In this document: positions 19,341-28,911 of the stretch, in pieces
Numbering within the stretch: the stretch's first letter is position 1
How the letters are laid out: every line of letters begins with the position of its first letter
Source: Cryobacterium frigoriphilum
GTDB lineage: Bacteria > Actinomycetota > Actinomycetes > Actinomycetales > Microbacteriaceae
Direction: 5' to 3'
Length of the DNA: 64,000 bases
NCBI RefSeq assembly: GCF_004403305.1
Contig: NZ_SOHE01000013.1
Location: 62,001-126,000, forward strand
The notes under the pieces: model-generated
Seen by the model: only the letters and a program-made list of their open reading frames with translations
What the model was told of the DNA's origin: nothing
Database searches by the model: none
Made by a program: the position numbers and the translations under genes

Positions 19341-19344
<4 letters not shown>
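18388..19344 (-). CDS. tadB: Tad pilus inner-membrane platform protein TadB
   Basis: 318 residues with the same GspF-type architecture as TadC: N-terminal membrane segment, basic linker, central membrane pair, cytoplasmic T2SSF domain (SLGLLAGSLRAGHSLLRAVD; ALAINREVGGNLSQVLDQV-like region) and two C-terminal membrane segments. It partners TadC and the CpaF ATPase. Its ATG start overlaps the cpaF stop by four bases, indicating translational coupling. Confidence 0.92.
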
Positions 19345-20815
<1,471 letters not shown>

Positions 20816-20819
<4 letters not shown>

Positions 20820-22222
20820 GCGACAACCACCCTTCGGTGCAGATGACCACGTTTCACGACCCTGCCGGAGTCGAAGCGCTGCACCAGACCCTTGAGGGCC
20901 TGTGCGGCCGGGTTTCGACCGCTGTCCTGCAGCAGGGGAATTCCGCGGTTGGTCGACAGGGCGACGATGCTCGCTCGCGGGATAGCGACATCGACGGGCA
21001 CCCCGATGGTGGCCTCGATGTCGCGCACGGTCAGCCCGCTCTTGTGATCGGCCAGATTGAGTACGACGTGGCGCATCGGCGGCATGATGCCGATGCTGTT
21101 CAGCACGGCGAGTTCCTTGCGCAGGCCGCGTGCGCTCGGCACCGACATGTCGCAGAGAAAGACCGCGTCCGTTGCCAATTCAAGCGCCGCGAGAGCGTGC
21201 TCACCGAGCCCGGGCGCCGTGTCGATGATCACGAAACGAAAGACTTCGGCGAGCTGGGTGATGAGATGGCTGAGCTGCTCGCCGCTGACCCGGTCGCCCT
21301 CCGATGGCAGTTCCGCGCCGCAGACGGTGTAGAAGCCGCTCGGATGGGACGCGAGGAAGGCCTTGAGGATCAAAGTATCGGCCGCGGCGGCACCGGTGAC
21401 CATGTCGGGAAGGGCATAGGTCGGGTTGAGGCCGAGTGCCGTCGCGACGTCGCCAAACTGCATATCGGCATCGATGAGCACAACGGACAGGGGGGCCAAC
21501 CGGGCCAGGCCCACGGCCAGGTTCGTGGCGACCGTGGTCTTGCCGAGACCGCCCTTGGGTGCAACGACGGCGATGATGCGAGCGTCGATGCCCAGCTCGG
21601 TCGCGACGGCGTCGGCCGCCGACGGCGAGATCCACTCTTGCGCGTCGAGCGCGGACTGTTCCGGTGCGGGCTCGGCCAACTCGGGGTCAGGCAGCTCGAG
21701 TTCAGGCAGCTCGAGTTCAGGCAGCTCGGTGGCCGCCATCTCGGGAACAGGTACGCTCACGACCGCGGGGGCCGGTACATCCGCTACCGATCGCTCGCGG
21801 GGGTGTTCCAACCACCCGGTGACGCCGGTGAAGTCGTCACGGTGACGCAGACTGCCCGCGGTCAGGCCCAGCATGAAACGCACGTTCATATCGGATACTC
21901 CTCTATTGCTCGTCTTGCCCGCGTGGCTCTGCCGTTCGACATGGCTCTGCCGTTCGACGTGGCTCTGCCGACCGACGTGGATCACCGACAGCCCCGGGTA
22001 GAGCCGGTCCAGGCCGGTGGAGAGGCTGTGCAGCTGCCCGAGCGTGAGGTGCGGGCCGAGCAGTGCCGCGGCGGGACGGTCGACCGCGCGAAGCCGGCCC
22101 ACGACGGCGCTCGGGCCGAAGGCGAGCAAGGGGGCGGTCGGAATCTGGGCGTTGCGGCCCAGGAGGCTATGCATCCGGGTCTCGAACTCATGGGAGCAGC
22201 CGAGCTGCAGCAGGCGTCTCAC
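20816..22222 (-). CDS. cpaE: Tad pilus localisation ATPase CpaE/TadZ-like
   Basis: 468 residues. The first ~80 resemble the degenerate receiver domain of CpaE (ending PGLSVIHV). Next comes a repetitive linker: three RQSHVE units at 85-101 and (ELPEL) repeats at about 166-181. The ParA/MinD ATPase domain starts near 215, with the deviant Walker motif KGGLGKT at 223-229, VLIDADMQFGDVATAL, and a switch region (IDTAPGLGEHALAAL). It directs pilus machinery to its cellular site. The GTG start overlaps the cpaB stop by four bases. A second possible start, ATG at 21890 (MNVRFML), has a strong GAGGAG upstream and could yield a shorter form. Confidence 0.85.
21924..21977. repeat. three 18-bp tandem repeats in cpaE/tadZ
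   Basis: Units TGGCTCTGCCGTTCGACA/G at 21924-21941 and 21942-21959, with a slightly diverged third at 21960-21977. They code for RQSHVE units. A second 15-bp repeat (about 21687-21728) codes the ELPEL repeats. Confidence 0.9.
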
Positions 22223-22953
22223 TGAAACACGACGCTTCCGTCAACGACTCGCGAGCCGGTTTCATCGGCGGCGTCGGGCTCGATCGTGAGCCACACGGAG
22301 CCGAACTGTTGACCCCAGACCAGCTTCTCGATATCCGGCGTCGTGCGGGCGAGGGTCACCATCACGGCGGCGACGGCCTCGGCCGGCGCATCGCCCTTGT
22401 CGACCGGAGTCAGAACTCCGTCCTGCACCGCGGTGACCAGAACCTTGTGAAAGACCTGCTTGCTGATGGCGACCTCGTCGTCGCTGCCCGGGGCCTGGGC
22501 GGTCGCCGTGATCACCACTCCGACGGTGTCCCCGGCCCGGACGGTGCCGCCCACGACGCGGTCGACCGACAGGGCCAGGGTCACGGCCTGCATACCATCG
22601 GGCAGCCCGACGGCGCCGCGAACAGACAGTGTGCTCGCATCAACCCAGCGGGATGTGATGAGCTGTTCACCGGGCTTGAGGGCCGATTCGGCGACGAGCC
22701 CGGTCAGTGCGCTGAGTTTCGTCACGTGTCCCGGGACCACCGCGAGGGCCGGGATCTTCTTCTGTTCGATGAAGTCACCGAGCGCTTCGGCCTCGGTTCC
22801 GGCGGGGACTTCAGCGGTGACAACGTAAACGGAGACCAGTTCGGCGCCCCGCGCCGCCCGGCTGTCGGCGCCGCCCACATATCCCGTGAGCACGACCGTG
22901 CCGGCCACGGCGAGAACGATCGCGAGGATCGCGCCGATGAGTCGAGTCTTCAT
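22219..22953 (-). CDS. cpaB: Flp pilus assembly protein CpaB/RcpC
   Basis: 244 residues with an N-terminal membrane anchor (ILAIVLAVAGTVVLTGYVGG), a SAF domain beginning VYVVTAEVPAGTEAE and a RcpC/CpaB C-terminal beta domain. It acts on the outer side of the membrane in the pilus channel. Its position between the pilins/pseudopilins and the ATPases is standard for tad loci. It starts nine bases after tadG and overlaps cpaE by four. Confidence 0.88.
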   Translation of the reverse strand: MKTRLIGAILAIVLAVAGTVVLTGYVGGADSRAARGAELVSVYVVTAEVPAGTEAEALGDFIEQKKIPALAVVPGHVTKLSALTGLVAESALKPGEQLITSRWVDASTLSVRGAVGLPDGMQAVTLALSVDRVVGGTVRAGDTVGVVITATAQAPGSDDEVAISKQVFHKVLVTAVQDGVLTPVDKGDAPAEAVAAVMVTLARTTPDIEKLVWGQQFGSVWLTIEPDAADETGSRVVDGSVVFQ

Positions 22954-22961
22954 TACTTCTC

Positions 22962-23990
22962 CTAGTTCGTGAGTTTGACGTTGTAGCCGTTGAGTTCGGG
23001 GCCGCCCAGTTCGAAGGCGTCGCTAACGGAGACCCACTTCTCGAAGTACCCCTGGATGAAACGGGCGTTGCCGGCGTTGCAGCTGCCGCAGGTGATGCTC
23101 GGATCAACGTTCACCAGATTTCCGCCGACTCCGTTGCCGGCAAACTTCCATCCGGTGATGTGAAAGGCGGCGAAGGCGTAGATGTGAAATTTGCCGTTCA
23201 CCCCGGAGCCGGTGCTGCTGTCGAAGACCGGAATCAGAATTGTCGTGTTCTCGATGGCGCCGAGCGTCGCCGTGCAGTCGGTGGGGGCGCTGTTTCCCGG
23301 CCGGTTGTCGATCGTGTCGGCCATCAGGTTCGAGAGCGTGACCTGTACCTGACACGTGCCGGGTTGCTGTTGGAGCCACCCGAACCCGCCTGGAATAGTG
23401 GGGCCGCTCTTGGAACAGGACCTATTCTCGTCGTAGCGAATCGTGATGCCCACCGAGTCATTGAGCGATCCGAAGTCCTCAAATTCGCAGAATGAGAGGG
23501 CCAAAGGCAAGACGGCCGGCCCTGATTTCGGAGCGCCCCACGTTGCCGTCGCCCTGGCTTCAACCGTCGTGAGTGTGTCGCTGCCGTCGAGCAGAACGGA
23601 TAGCGCCGAAGCAAACGGATGCTCCATAGACGCGGAAGTGGTCGTCACCGTGACACTCCGGCTCGTGGGGTACGCGAAGGTCGCGGCCGCGGCCCCGTCG
23701 TTGGCGTTGGCGTTGGCCATGGCCGTGGCGAGCGCCGCGGCGGCGGTGCAGGTGCCGTCGGCGCAGTCTTCGGCAACCGCGAGCGCGGCGGCATCCGCTC
23801 CGTTCTGCAGCTGGGCTCGTTCGGCGTAGAGCGCCCCGACGTCGACCGAGATCGCCAGAAAACCGATCAGGGGCACCATCAGCACGGCAACCATGACGGC
23901 GGTCGCGCCGCGCTCGGTGCGACCGGTGTCGGTCTGACCGCGTTGCTCGTGACCGAGCACCGAGAGAAGCCGTCGTCTCAGCCACCGCAT
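22962..23990 (-). CDS. tadG: TadG-like Flp pilus-assembly protein
   Basis: 342 residues. The N-terminal hydrophobic helix (RGATAVMVAVLMVPLIGFLA) and SVDVGALYAERAQLQNGADAAALA signature match the Tad-like Flp pilus-assembly domain. The rest is an extracytoplasmic domain with several Cys pairs and no known catalytic motif. It is likely a pilus-associated minor component or stator. The start overlaps the tadE stop by 13 bases. Confidence 0.85.
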   Translation of the reverse strand: MRWLRRRLLSVLGHEQRGQTDTGRTERGATAVMVAVLMVPLIGFLAISVDVGALYAERAQLQNGADAAALAVAEDCADGTCTAAAALATAMANANANDGAAAATFAYPTSRSVTVTTTSASMEHPFASALSVLLDGSDTLTTVEARATATWGAPKSGPAVLPLALSFCEFEDFGSLNDSVGITIRYDENRSCSKSGPTIPGGFGWLQQQPGTCQVQVTLSNLMADTIDNRPGNSAPTDCTATLGAIENTTILIPVFDSSTGSGVNGKFHIYAFAAFHITGWKFAGNGVGGNLVNVDPSITCGSCNAGNARFIQGYFEKWVSVSDAFELGGPELNGYNVKLTN

Positions 23991-24412
23991 GACATCACTC
24001 CCTTGCCGGTCAGTGTGAGACTGGCGCCGAAGTAGCCGGTCATCAGTTGAACGTCGCGGGTGATCGTCACCGTGATGTTCGTGCCCGCCGTGCAGGTGGT
24101 GCTGACCGTGATCTCCGCGTCGGTCAGCACGGGGGCAATCGACGGGGCCGCATCGCGGGTCTTGGACTTCGTGGCGGCGACCGCTCCGACATCGTGGTGG
24201 TGAATGGCCATGTAACGGGCCCCCTCCCGCGCGGCATTGCTGAGGGAGATTTGTACGTTGTAGACGCGGCCGAACTCGAAGCCGCCGAAGACGAGAAGAA
24301 TGATCACGGGCAGCACGAGCGCGAACTCGACGGCGGCGGCTCCGCGTTCGCCGCGCACGCTTCGTTCACCGCAAACGGCTTCTGGGTTGCGCCCACGTCG
24401 CCAACGCATCAT
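23978..24412 (-). CDS. tadE: TadE-like minor pseudopilin
   Basis: 144 residues. The basic N-terminus ends in GERGAAAVEFALVLPVIILL, a prepilin-type site of the TadE class (cleavage expected after Gly before AAAVEF), then one hydrophobic helix and a short periplasmic-side domain with a Cys. It needs a prepilin peptidase that is not in this window. It is followed directly by tadG. Confidence 0.88.
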   Translation of the reverse strand: MMRWRRGRNPEAVCGERSVRGERGAAAVEFALVLPVIILLVFGGFEFGRVYNVQISLSNAAREGARYMAIHHHDVGAVAATKSKTRDAAPSIAPVLTDAEITVSTTCTAGTNITVTITRDVQLMTGYFGASLTLTGKGVMSCGG

Positions 24413-24504
24413 GTCGGGGCCTTCCGGGTGGTCGGCGGCGGCCGTCGAGGGTTCGACGGCCGTCGCCGATGAGGAGCCGGCCGAACGGCCGACCCCAGGT
24501 GCTT

Positions 24505-24699
24505 CTAGGGCGCGAATTCTCCGAGCTTGCCGCCCATGAAGAGAAAAGCGGTGTTGAGGTTGAGGCCGACGGCGGCGACCGCGGCGATGATCACCACCGC
24601 GATGAGCGATAGCATCAGGCCGTATTCCACCGCCGCGGCTCCATCATCGGCGCTGCGCAGCCCGTTGAGCAGGGCAAGCACCTGGGCGTAAGACTTCAT
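24505..24699 (-). CDS. flp: Flp family type IVb pilin (second)
   Basis: 64 residues with the type IVb pilin core DDGAAAVEYGLMLSLIAVVI and a single hydrophobic helix, then a short Phe-rich tail. The processing site is Gly-Ala before AAVEY. It is 23 bases downstream of the other flp gene and closely related to it. It could be a second major pilin or a minor subunit. Confidence 0.92.
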   Translation of the reverse strand: MKSYAQVLALLNGLRSADDGAAAVEYGLMLSLIAVVIIAAVAAVGLNLNTAFLFMGGKLGEFAP

Positions 24700-24722
24700 C
24701 TCAGACAGACTTCCGGTCGGGG

Positions 24723-24917
24723 CTAAGTCGTGGGTAGCGCGAGCTTCAAGCCGACCAAGTCGAAGATTTTGTCGAGGTTGGTACCGATCAGAGCGACCGC
24801 AGTGATCACCACGACGGCGATGAGCGAGACCATGAGGCCGTATTCCACCGCGGTAGCTCCTTCTTCGTCGCGGCGGAGGCTATTGAGGTACGCGTGAACG
24901 TGAGCGTAGAACTTCAT
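24723..24917 (-). CDS. flp: Flp family type IVb pilin (first)
   Basis: 64 residues starting MKFYAHVHAYLNSLRRDEEG, with the pilin motif GATAVEYGLMVSLIAVVVIT. I chose the ATG at 24917: a longer frame upstream has no pilin features, and GGAATCC precedes this start. It is the promoter-proximal gene of the tad operon, so it is probably the most highly expressed and the major pilin. Confidence 0.92.
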   Translation of the reverse strand: MKFYAHVHAYLNSLRRDEEGATAVEYGLMVSLIAVVVITAVALIGTNLDKIFDLVGLKLALPTT

Positions 24918-24970
24918 TTCGGGATTCCGTTCTGTGAGAAACCAGCCGGGGAGGCCGATCGGGTGCCCGC

Positions 24971-24976
24971 AGTGTA
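24971..24976 (-). promoter_or_regulatory. -10-like TACACT of the tad operon
   Basis: TACACT lies 53 bases before the first flp ATG, in the 222-bp gap after the amidohydrolase gene. It is the best promoter candidate for flp-flp-tadEG-cpaBEF-tadBC. Confidence 0.45.
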
Positions 24977-25000
24977 TGCGCGCTGAGGAATGCTCACCGA

Positions 25001-25018
25001 GACCCCCTACGGGGGGTC
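25001..25018. promoter_or_regulatory. GACCCCC-TACG-GGGGGTC palindrome upstream of flp
   Basis: Seven-base perfect arms around a four-base spacer, just upstream of the expected -35 of the tad promoter. It could be an operator or part of a terminator for the amidohydrolase transcript. Confidence 0.4.
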
Positions 25019-25139
25019 GCCAGCAACCGGCCCCCCTGCCAAGATGGCCGTCAGCAAATCTCGGCAGGTGAGAAAACGGCCGGCACAACACGACCCCCTC
25101 CACCCCCAGTGCGGGGATGAGAAACGGGCCTCAAGCGCC

Positions 25140-26732
25140 CTACAGCGCCCGGTGCGTGAAGCGGCCGGCGAGCAGCGTCGCGGCCACCGGCATCCGTCGC
25201 AGATCGGCAACGGATGCCACGAGCGGGTCGATTTCGCAGACCGCGAGGTCAGCGACATCCCCCACGCTGACGCGGTGCCGACCGCGCGCCGAAGCCGCCA
25301 GGGCCGCCTGGCGCGGCACCGACTGTTCGGGATGCCACGGGTCGTCGCCGTCTCGGCTGCGCCCGACCGCGGCGGCCATCGCCACCCACGGATCAAGCGG
25401 TGCGACCGGCGCATCGGAGCCGAACGCGAGCTCGACACCGGCGGCGATGAGGCTCGCGAGAGGAAAAGCCCGCTCGGTACGGCCGGCCCACAGCCGGTCG
25501 GCGACGTCGCGATCGTCGAGGGCATGCTCGGGCTGCACGCTCGCCACGATGCCGAGCCGGGCGAACCGGTGCACGTCGTCGTCGCTCAGCAGCTGGGCGT
25601 GTTCGATGCTGTGCCGGAGGGCCATGCCGGGGGCCTCGCCGTCGGCCGCGAGCAGTTCGAAGGCGTCGAGGGCCAGCCGGTTGGCATGGTCGCCGATGGC
25701 GTGTACGGCCGCGCGCATGCCGACTCCGGCCGCGAGACGCAACAGCGGCAGCAGCTCGGCCGGCTCGACGTTGAGTTGGCCGTGCGCAGCGGCGCCGGTC
25801 AACCCCGGGTACGCGTCGAGGCAATATGCCGTGCGGGTGTTGAGGGAGCCGTCGGTGATGACCTTGAACGGACCCACCGTGAGCAGCCCGCCGGTGCCGT
25901 CGATGAGCGCCCCGCCCCGCAGCCCCCGATCGACCGCGCGCTGCAGGTGCTGGCTGTAGACGCCGAATTCCACCCGCAGGCAGGTCGTACCCGCGGCGAT
26001 GCGCCGCCGCCAGACGTCGAGGTTCCAGGTCATCTCCATGTCGACGACCCCGACCACTCCGCGGGCCGCGGCGGCGCGAGCGGCGTCATCCACCCAACCG
26101 TCGACGACCTCGTCCGCGACGGTATCCAGCAGCTGGGCGACACGAAACGCGTCGGTCTCGCGCAGTAAACCGGTCGGGTGCTCCGGCAGCCCGTAGCGGG
26201 CGAGGGCAGCGGAGTTCAGCCAGCAGCTGTGCAGGTCACCGCTCACGAGCACCACGGGAATCGGGCCGAGCGCCGACGCCGACGCGGCGTCCAGAACGGC
26301 GCGGGTGGGGGCATCCGCCCAGAGCGCGTCGCGAAAACCGTAGCCGATCAGGGTATCGCCGGCGGGGGTGAACGTGGCCCTGGCCGCGATACGAGCAGCG
26401 ACGAACGCAGCGGCGTGTACCGCGGATGCCGCCCCCGACACATCGAGGCGGCGCGCGGTCTGCGCCCACTGCGTGAAATGAACGTGATTGTCCCAGAGCC
26501 CCGGGATCAGCCAGCGTTCCCCGAGGTCGACGACCTCGATCGGCTCGCCCGGCACACCACGCGGGCCGCTCGGCGATTCGGGGTCGAGGTAACCGAGGTG
26601 GGTGATGACGCCGTCATCAATGCGCACGTCGACGAGATCGTCACTGCCCGGCAAGCGGGCATTGCGCAGCACGAGCGCACCCGCGCCCGCACGCCCGGTC
26701 GCAGGTACGGTGACCGGCCGACCACGAGTCAC
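25140..26732 (-). CDS. amidohydrolase family protein (YtcJ-like)
   Basis: 530-residue metal-dependent hydrolase. An N-terminal beta-sandwich part leads to the metal motif DNHVHF (HxH) near residue 82, followed by the TIM barrel with further His ligands (VHAIGDHANRLALD; RHSIEHAQLL) and the C-terminal Asp region (FGSDAPVAPLDPW). This layout matches YtcJ-type amidohydrolases acting on exocyclic amides; the substrate is unknown. The GTG start overlaps the stop of the PaiB-like gene by four bases, so the two are translationally coupled. Confidence 0.88.
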   Translation of the reverse strand: MTRGRPVTVPATGRAGAGALVLRNARLPGSDDLVDVRIDDGVITHLGYLDPESPSGPRGVPGEPIEVVDLGERWLIPGLWDNHVHFTQWAQTARRLDVSGAASAVHAAAFVAARIAARATFTPAGDTLIGYGFRDALWADAPTRAVLDAASASALGPIPVVLVSGDLHSCWLNSAALARYGLPEHPTGLLRETDAFRVAQLLDTVADEVVDGWVDDAARAAAARGVVGVVDMEMTWNLDVWRRRIAAGTTCLRVEFGVYSQHLQRAVDRGLRGGALIDGTGGLLTVGPFKVITDGSLNTRTAYCLDAYPGLTGAAAHGQLNVEPAELLPLLRLAAGVGMRAAVHAIGDHANRLALDAFELLAADGEAPGMALRHSIEHAQLLSDDDVHRFARLGIVASVQPEHALDDRDVADRLWAGRTERAFPLASLIAAGVELAFGSDAPVAPLDPWVAMAAAVGRSRDGDDPWHPEQSVPRQAALAASARGRHRVSVGDVADLAVCEIDPLVASVADLRRMPVAATLLAGRFTHRAL

Positions 26733-27430
26733 TCGGCGCCGCCTCGCGCCGGGATGCCGACCGGAGTGCCGTCAGCCGGACCTGCGCCGTGCACGCGTCG
26801 CATTTCGGCGGCGAGCGTCGGGCTCGCGTAGGGCCCGCTGCCCTCAAGCTCGCCGATGATGCGTTCGACGGTCTCGACTGGCCGGTTCTGGCTCATCTTG
26901 TTCTTCGCCGTGAACCGGGTCACCCGCAGCCGAAAGCCGACCGTGCCCTGCACGATCCGGGCCGCGTACTCGCTATTGGCCACGGTTGCGTTGAGGCGTC
27001 GGGGTTCGCGCATCCGGTCTTCGAAGTTGTCGACGAGCCGGTCAAGCACCCGCAGGTTCTCGTCGTCGCTGAGCAGTTCGGGGGTGCCGGTGAGGTGCGC
27101 GGTCACGAAATTCCAGGTCGGAACGGCAGGCTTGGCGTCGTACCAGCCCGGTGAGATATAGCCGTGCGGCCCCTGGATGATCAGAAGCAACTCATGCCGG
27201 CCGAGTTCGTGCAACTGCTCGTCGGGTCGCCCGACGTGACTGACCAGCACAATGTCCTCGGCGGCCCCGTCAGAGGCACCCTCGCCGCTCTCCTCGAGAA
27301 TCACCGGATAGTGCGAGGCGACGAGTTCGCCCGAATCGGTGTGACTGACGAGAGTCGCCCACGGGTTCTCACGAATGAGGCGTTTGATAGCGGCGACCTC
27401 GGTCAGGGCAAAACTCGGTGTGTGTCGCAT
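26729..27430 (-). CDS. FMN-binding PaiB family protein
   Basis: 233 residues with the split-barrel flavin fold of PaiB-type proteins: N-terminal RHTPSFALTEVAAIKRLIRENPWATLVSH, LLIIQGPHGYISPGWYDAKPAVPTWNFVTAHLTG in the middle, and a C-terminal FTAKNKMSQNRP segment. These proteins were named as negative regulators of sporulation and proteases in Bacillus, but many are probably flavin- or heme-linked enzymes. I chose the ATG at 27430, since a 41-codon upstream extension has no family similarity. It is coupled to the amidohydrolase gene. Confidence 0.85.
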   Translation of the reverse strand: MRHTPSFALTEVAAIKRLIRENPWATLVSHTDSGELVASHYPVILEESGEGASDGAAEDIVLVSHVGRPDEQLHELGRHELLLIIQGPHGYISPGWYDAKPAVPTWNFVTAHLTGTPELLSDDENLRVLDRLVDNFEDRMREPRRLNATVANSEYAARIVQGTVGFRLRVTRFTAKNKMSQNRPVETVERIIGELEGSGPYASPTLAAEMRRVHGAGPADGTPVGIPARGGAE

Positions 27431-27458
27431 TAGGAACTCGTCTCTCGATGAATCGTGG

Positions 27459-28394
27459 TCACGACTGACACCGTGGGCACCAGTACAGCTTGCGGGCGGC
27501 CATTTCCTCGAGCACGATGTGGGTGCCGCACACCCGGCACGGCAGCCCCTCACGCTTATACACCCAGTGCCGGTCGACCCGGTTTTTCATCGCCCGGGCC
27601 AGCTCGGGGCCGGTGAGGTTGTCGCGCGTCATCATCTGCCCGGTTTCGATACCGATGTGCAGCAGGTAGGCCCAGTCCGCCCAGAGGGCGTGAACCGTCG
27701 ACAGGCCGAGGGCCTTGCCGGGCGTGTGCGGATTCAGGCGGGCCCGAAACAGCATCTCCGCCCGGTAGACGTTGCCGATGCCGCTGACAACACTTTGGTC
27801 CATCAGCAGCCGACCGATCGGAGTGGGTTTGCGTCGCACGACGCTCGTGAACCGGTCGCGCGCCGCCTCACTGCCGTCGAGTTCCGGATCGGGCCCGAGC
27901 CGCAGCATGACCGTCTCGACCTGTTGCGGGTCGAGCACCTCACACGCGGTCGGTCCCCGCAGATCGGCGACGACTGTGTCGCTCAGCAGCCGCACCCGCA
28001 CCTGACCGACGGGTGGCGCCGGAAAGACGACCGGGGCATCCGTCACCTTCTCCTCTTCGGACATGCGCAGCCGCGCACGACGGGGCGCGCCGATGCTGCG
28101 CAGCGAATTCTCGCCGTCCGAGTCGAGAACGGATGCCTCCGGCAGGCCCATCAGAATGTCACCGGCGAACTCCCACGCCCCGTACAGGCCCAGGTGGATG
28201 CGCAGCCAGAGTCCGTCGTCGAACTCGAGGAACATCTGCTTGCCCACGGCGTGAGCCGCGGTGATGACTCGGCCATCGAGTCGTGCCGCGCCCTCGGCAA
28301 ACCGCCCCTGCGGGCTCGAGACCGCGACCCGACTACCGACGAAATTGCGCTGGAACTGACGTGCGATTCGGTGGACCGAATGACCCTCTGGCAC
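27459..28394 (-). CDS. nei: Fpg/Nei family DNA glycosylase (endonuclease VIII-like)
   Basis: 311-residue base-excision repair enzyme. The N-terminus PEGHSVHRIA carries the catalytic Pro and the PEGH form typical of Nei rather than Fpg (PELPE). The helix-two-turn-helix LLMDQSVVSGIGNVYRAEML is present, as is a C-terminal four-Cys zinc finger (CRVCGTH...LYWCPRCQ). It should excise oxidised pyrimidines and nick the backbone. The start is a GTG two bases after the rpiB stop, indicating an operon with rpiB. Confidence 0.93.
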   Translation of the reverse strand: MPEGHSVHRIARQFQRNFVGSRVAVSSPQGRFAEGAARLDGRVITAAHAVGKQMFLEFDDGLWLRIHLGLYGAWEFAGDILMGLPEASVLDSDGENSLRSIGAPRRARLRMSEEEKVTDAPVVFPAPPVGQVRVRLLSDTVVADLRGPTACEVLDPQQVETVMLRLGPDPELDGSEAARDRFTSVVRRKPTPIGRLLMDQSVVSGIGNVYRAEMLFRARLNPHTPGKALGLSTVHALWADWAYLLHIGIETGQMMTRDNLTGPELARAMKNRVDRHWVYKREGLPCRVCGTHIVLEEMAARKLYWCPRCQS

Positions 28395-28396
28395 GA

Positions 28397-28885
28397 CTAC
28401 TGATCGATGTTCTGGCCGGCGATCGTGCGGGTCGTCTCGTACTCCGCGAGCTGATTGATGCGACGGGCGTGGCGTTCTTCATCGCTGAACGGTTCGGCGA
28501 TGAAGGCATCGATGAACTCGGTCGCCTCGGCGATCGTGTGCTCGCGAGCACCGATCGAGATGACGTTCGCGTCGTTGTGCTCGCGCGCGAGCCTGGCCGT
28601 GCTGAGGTTCCAGACCAGGGCAGCCCGGGCTCCGACGACCTTGTTGGCCGCCATCTGCTCGCCGTTGCCCGAGCCGCCGAAGACGACGCCGAGGGCGTCG
28701 ATGCCGGCGTCCCGGTCGTCGATGGTGGCCTGCGCGGCGTTGATGCAGAACGCGGGATAGTCGTCGAGCGGGTCGTAACTCTGCGGCCCGTGATCGATGA
28801 CCTCATGGCCGTTCGCCCGCAGGTGTCGGATGAGGTGGTGACTGAGGTCCAGACCGGCATGGTCGGTGGCGATATGGATGCGCAT
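28397..28885 (-). CDS. rpiB: ribose-5-phosphate isomerase B
   Basis: Interconverts ribose-5-phosphate and ribulose-5-phosphate in the pentose phosphate pathway. 162 residues with the family N-terminus MRIHIATDHAGLDL, DHGP, and VVFGGSGNGEQMAANK. Glu76 in SGNGEQ takes the catalytic base position used by the actinobacterial subfamily in place of Cys. NVISIGAREHTI and the C-terminal helix complete the fold. A TAGGAT hexamer six bases before ATG indicates a leaderless mRNA shared with nei. Confidence 0.95.
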   Translation of the reverse strand: MRIHIATDHAGLDLSHHLIRHLRANGHEVIDHGPQSYDPLDDYPAFCINAAQATIDDRDAGIDALGVVFGGSGNGEQMAANKVVGARAALVWNLSTARLAREHNDANVISIGAREHTIAEATEFIDAFIAEPFSDEERHARRINQLAEYETTRTIAGQNIDQ

Positions 28886-28891
28886 GAACCC

Positions 28892-28897
28892 ATCCTA
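28892..28897 (-). promoter_or_regulatory. -10 hexamer TAGGAT of a leaderless promoter (rpiB-nei)
   Basis: Exactly six bases before the rpiB ATG, with no Shine-Dalgarno between. Confidence 0.6.
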
Positions 28898-28911
28898 ATT
28901 AGTTCCGCGGA

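Noticed and set aside
20837..22225. 462-codon open frame antisense to cpaE/tadZ
   Set aside because: Shadow of the ATPase gene; its repeats mirror the sense repeats.
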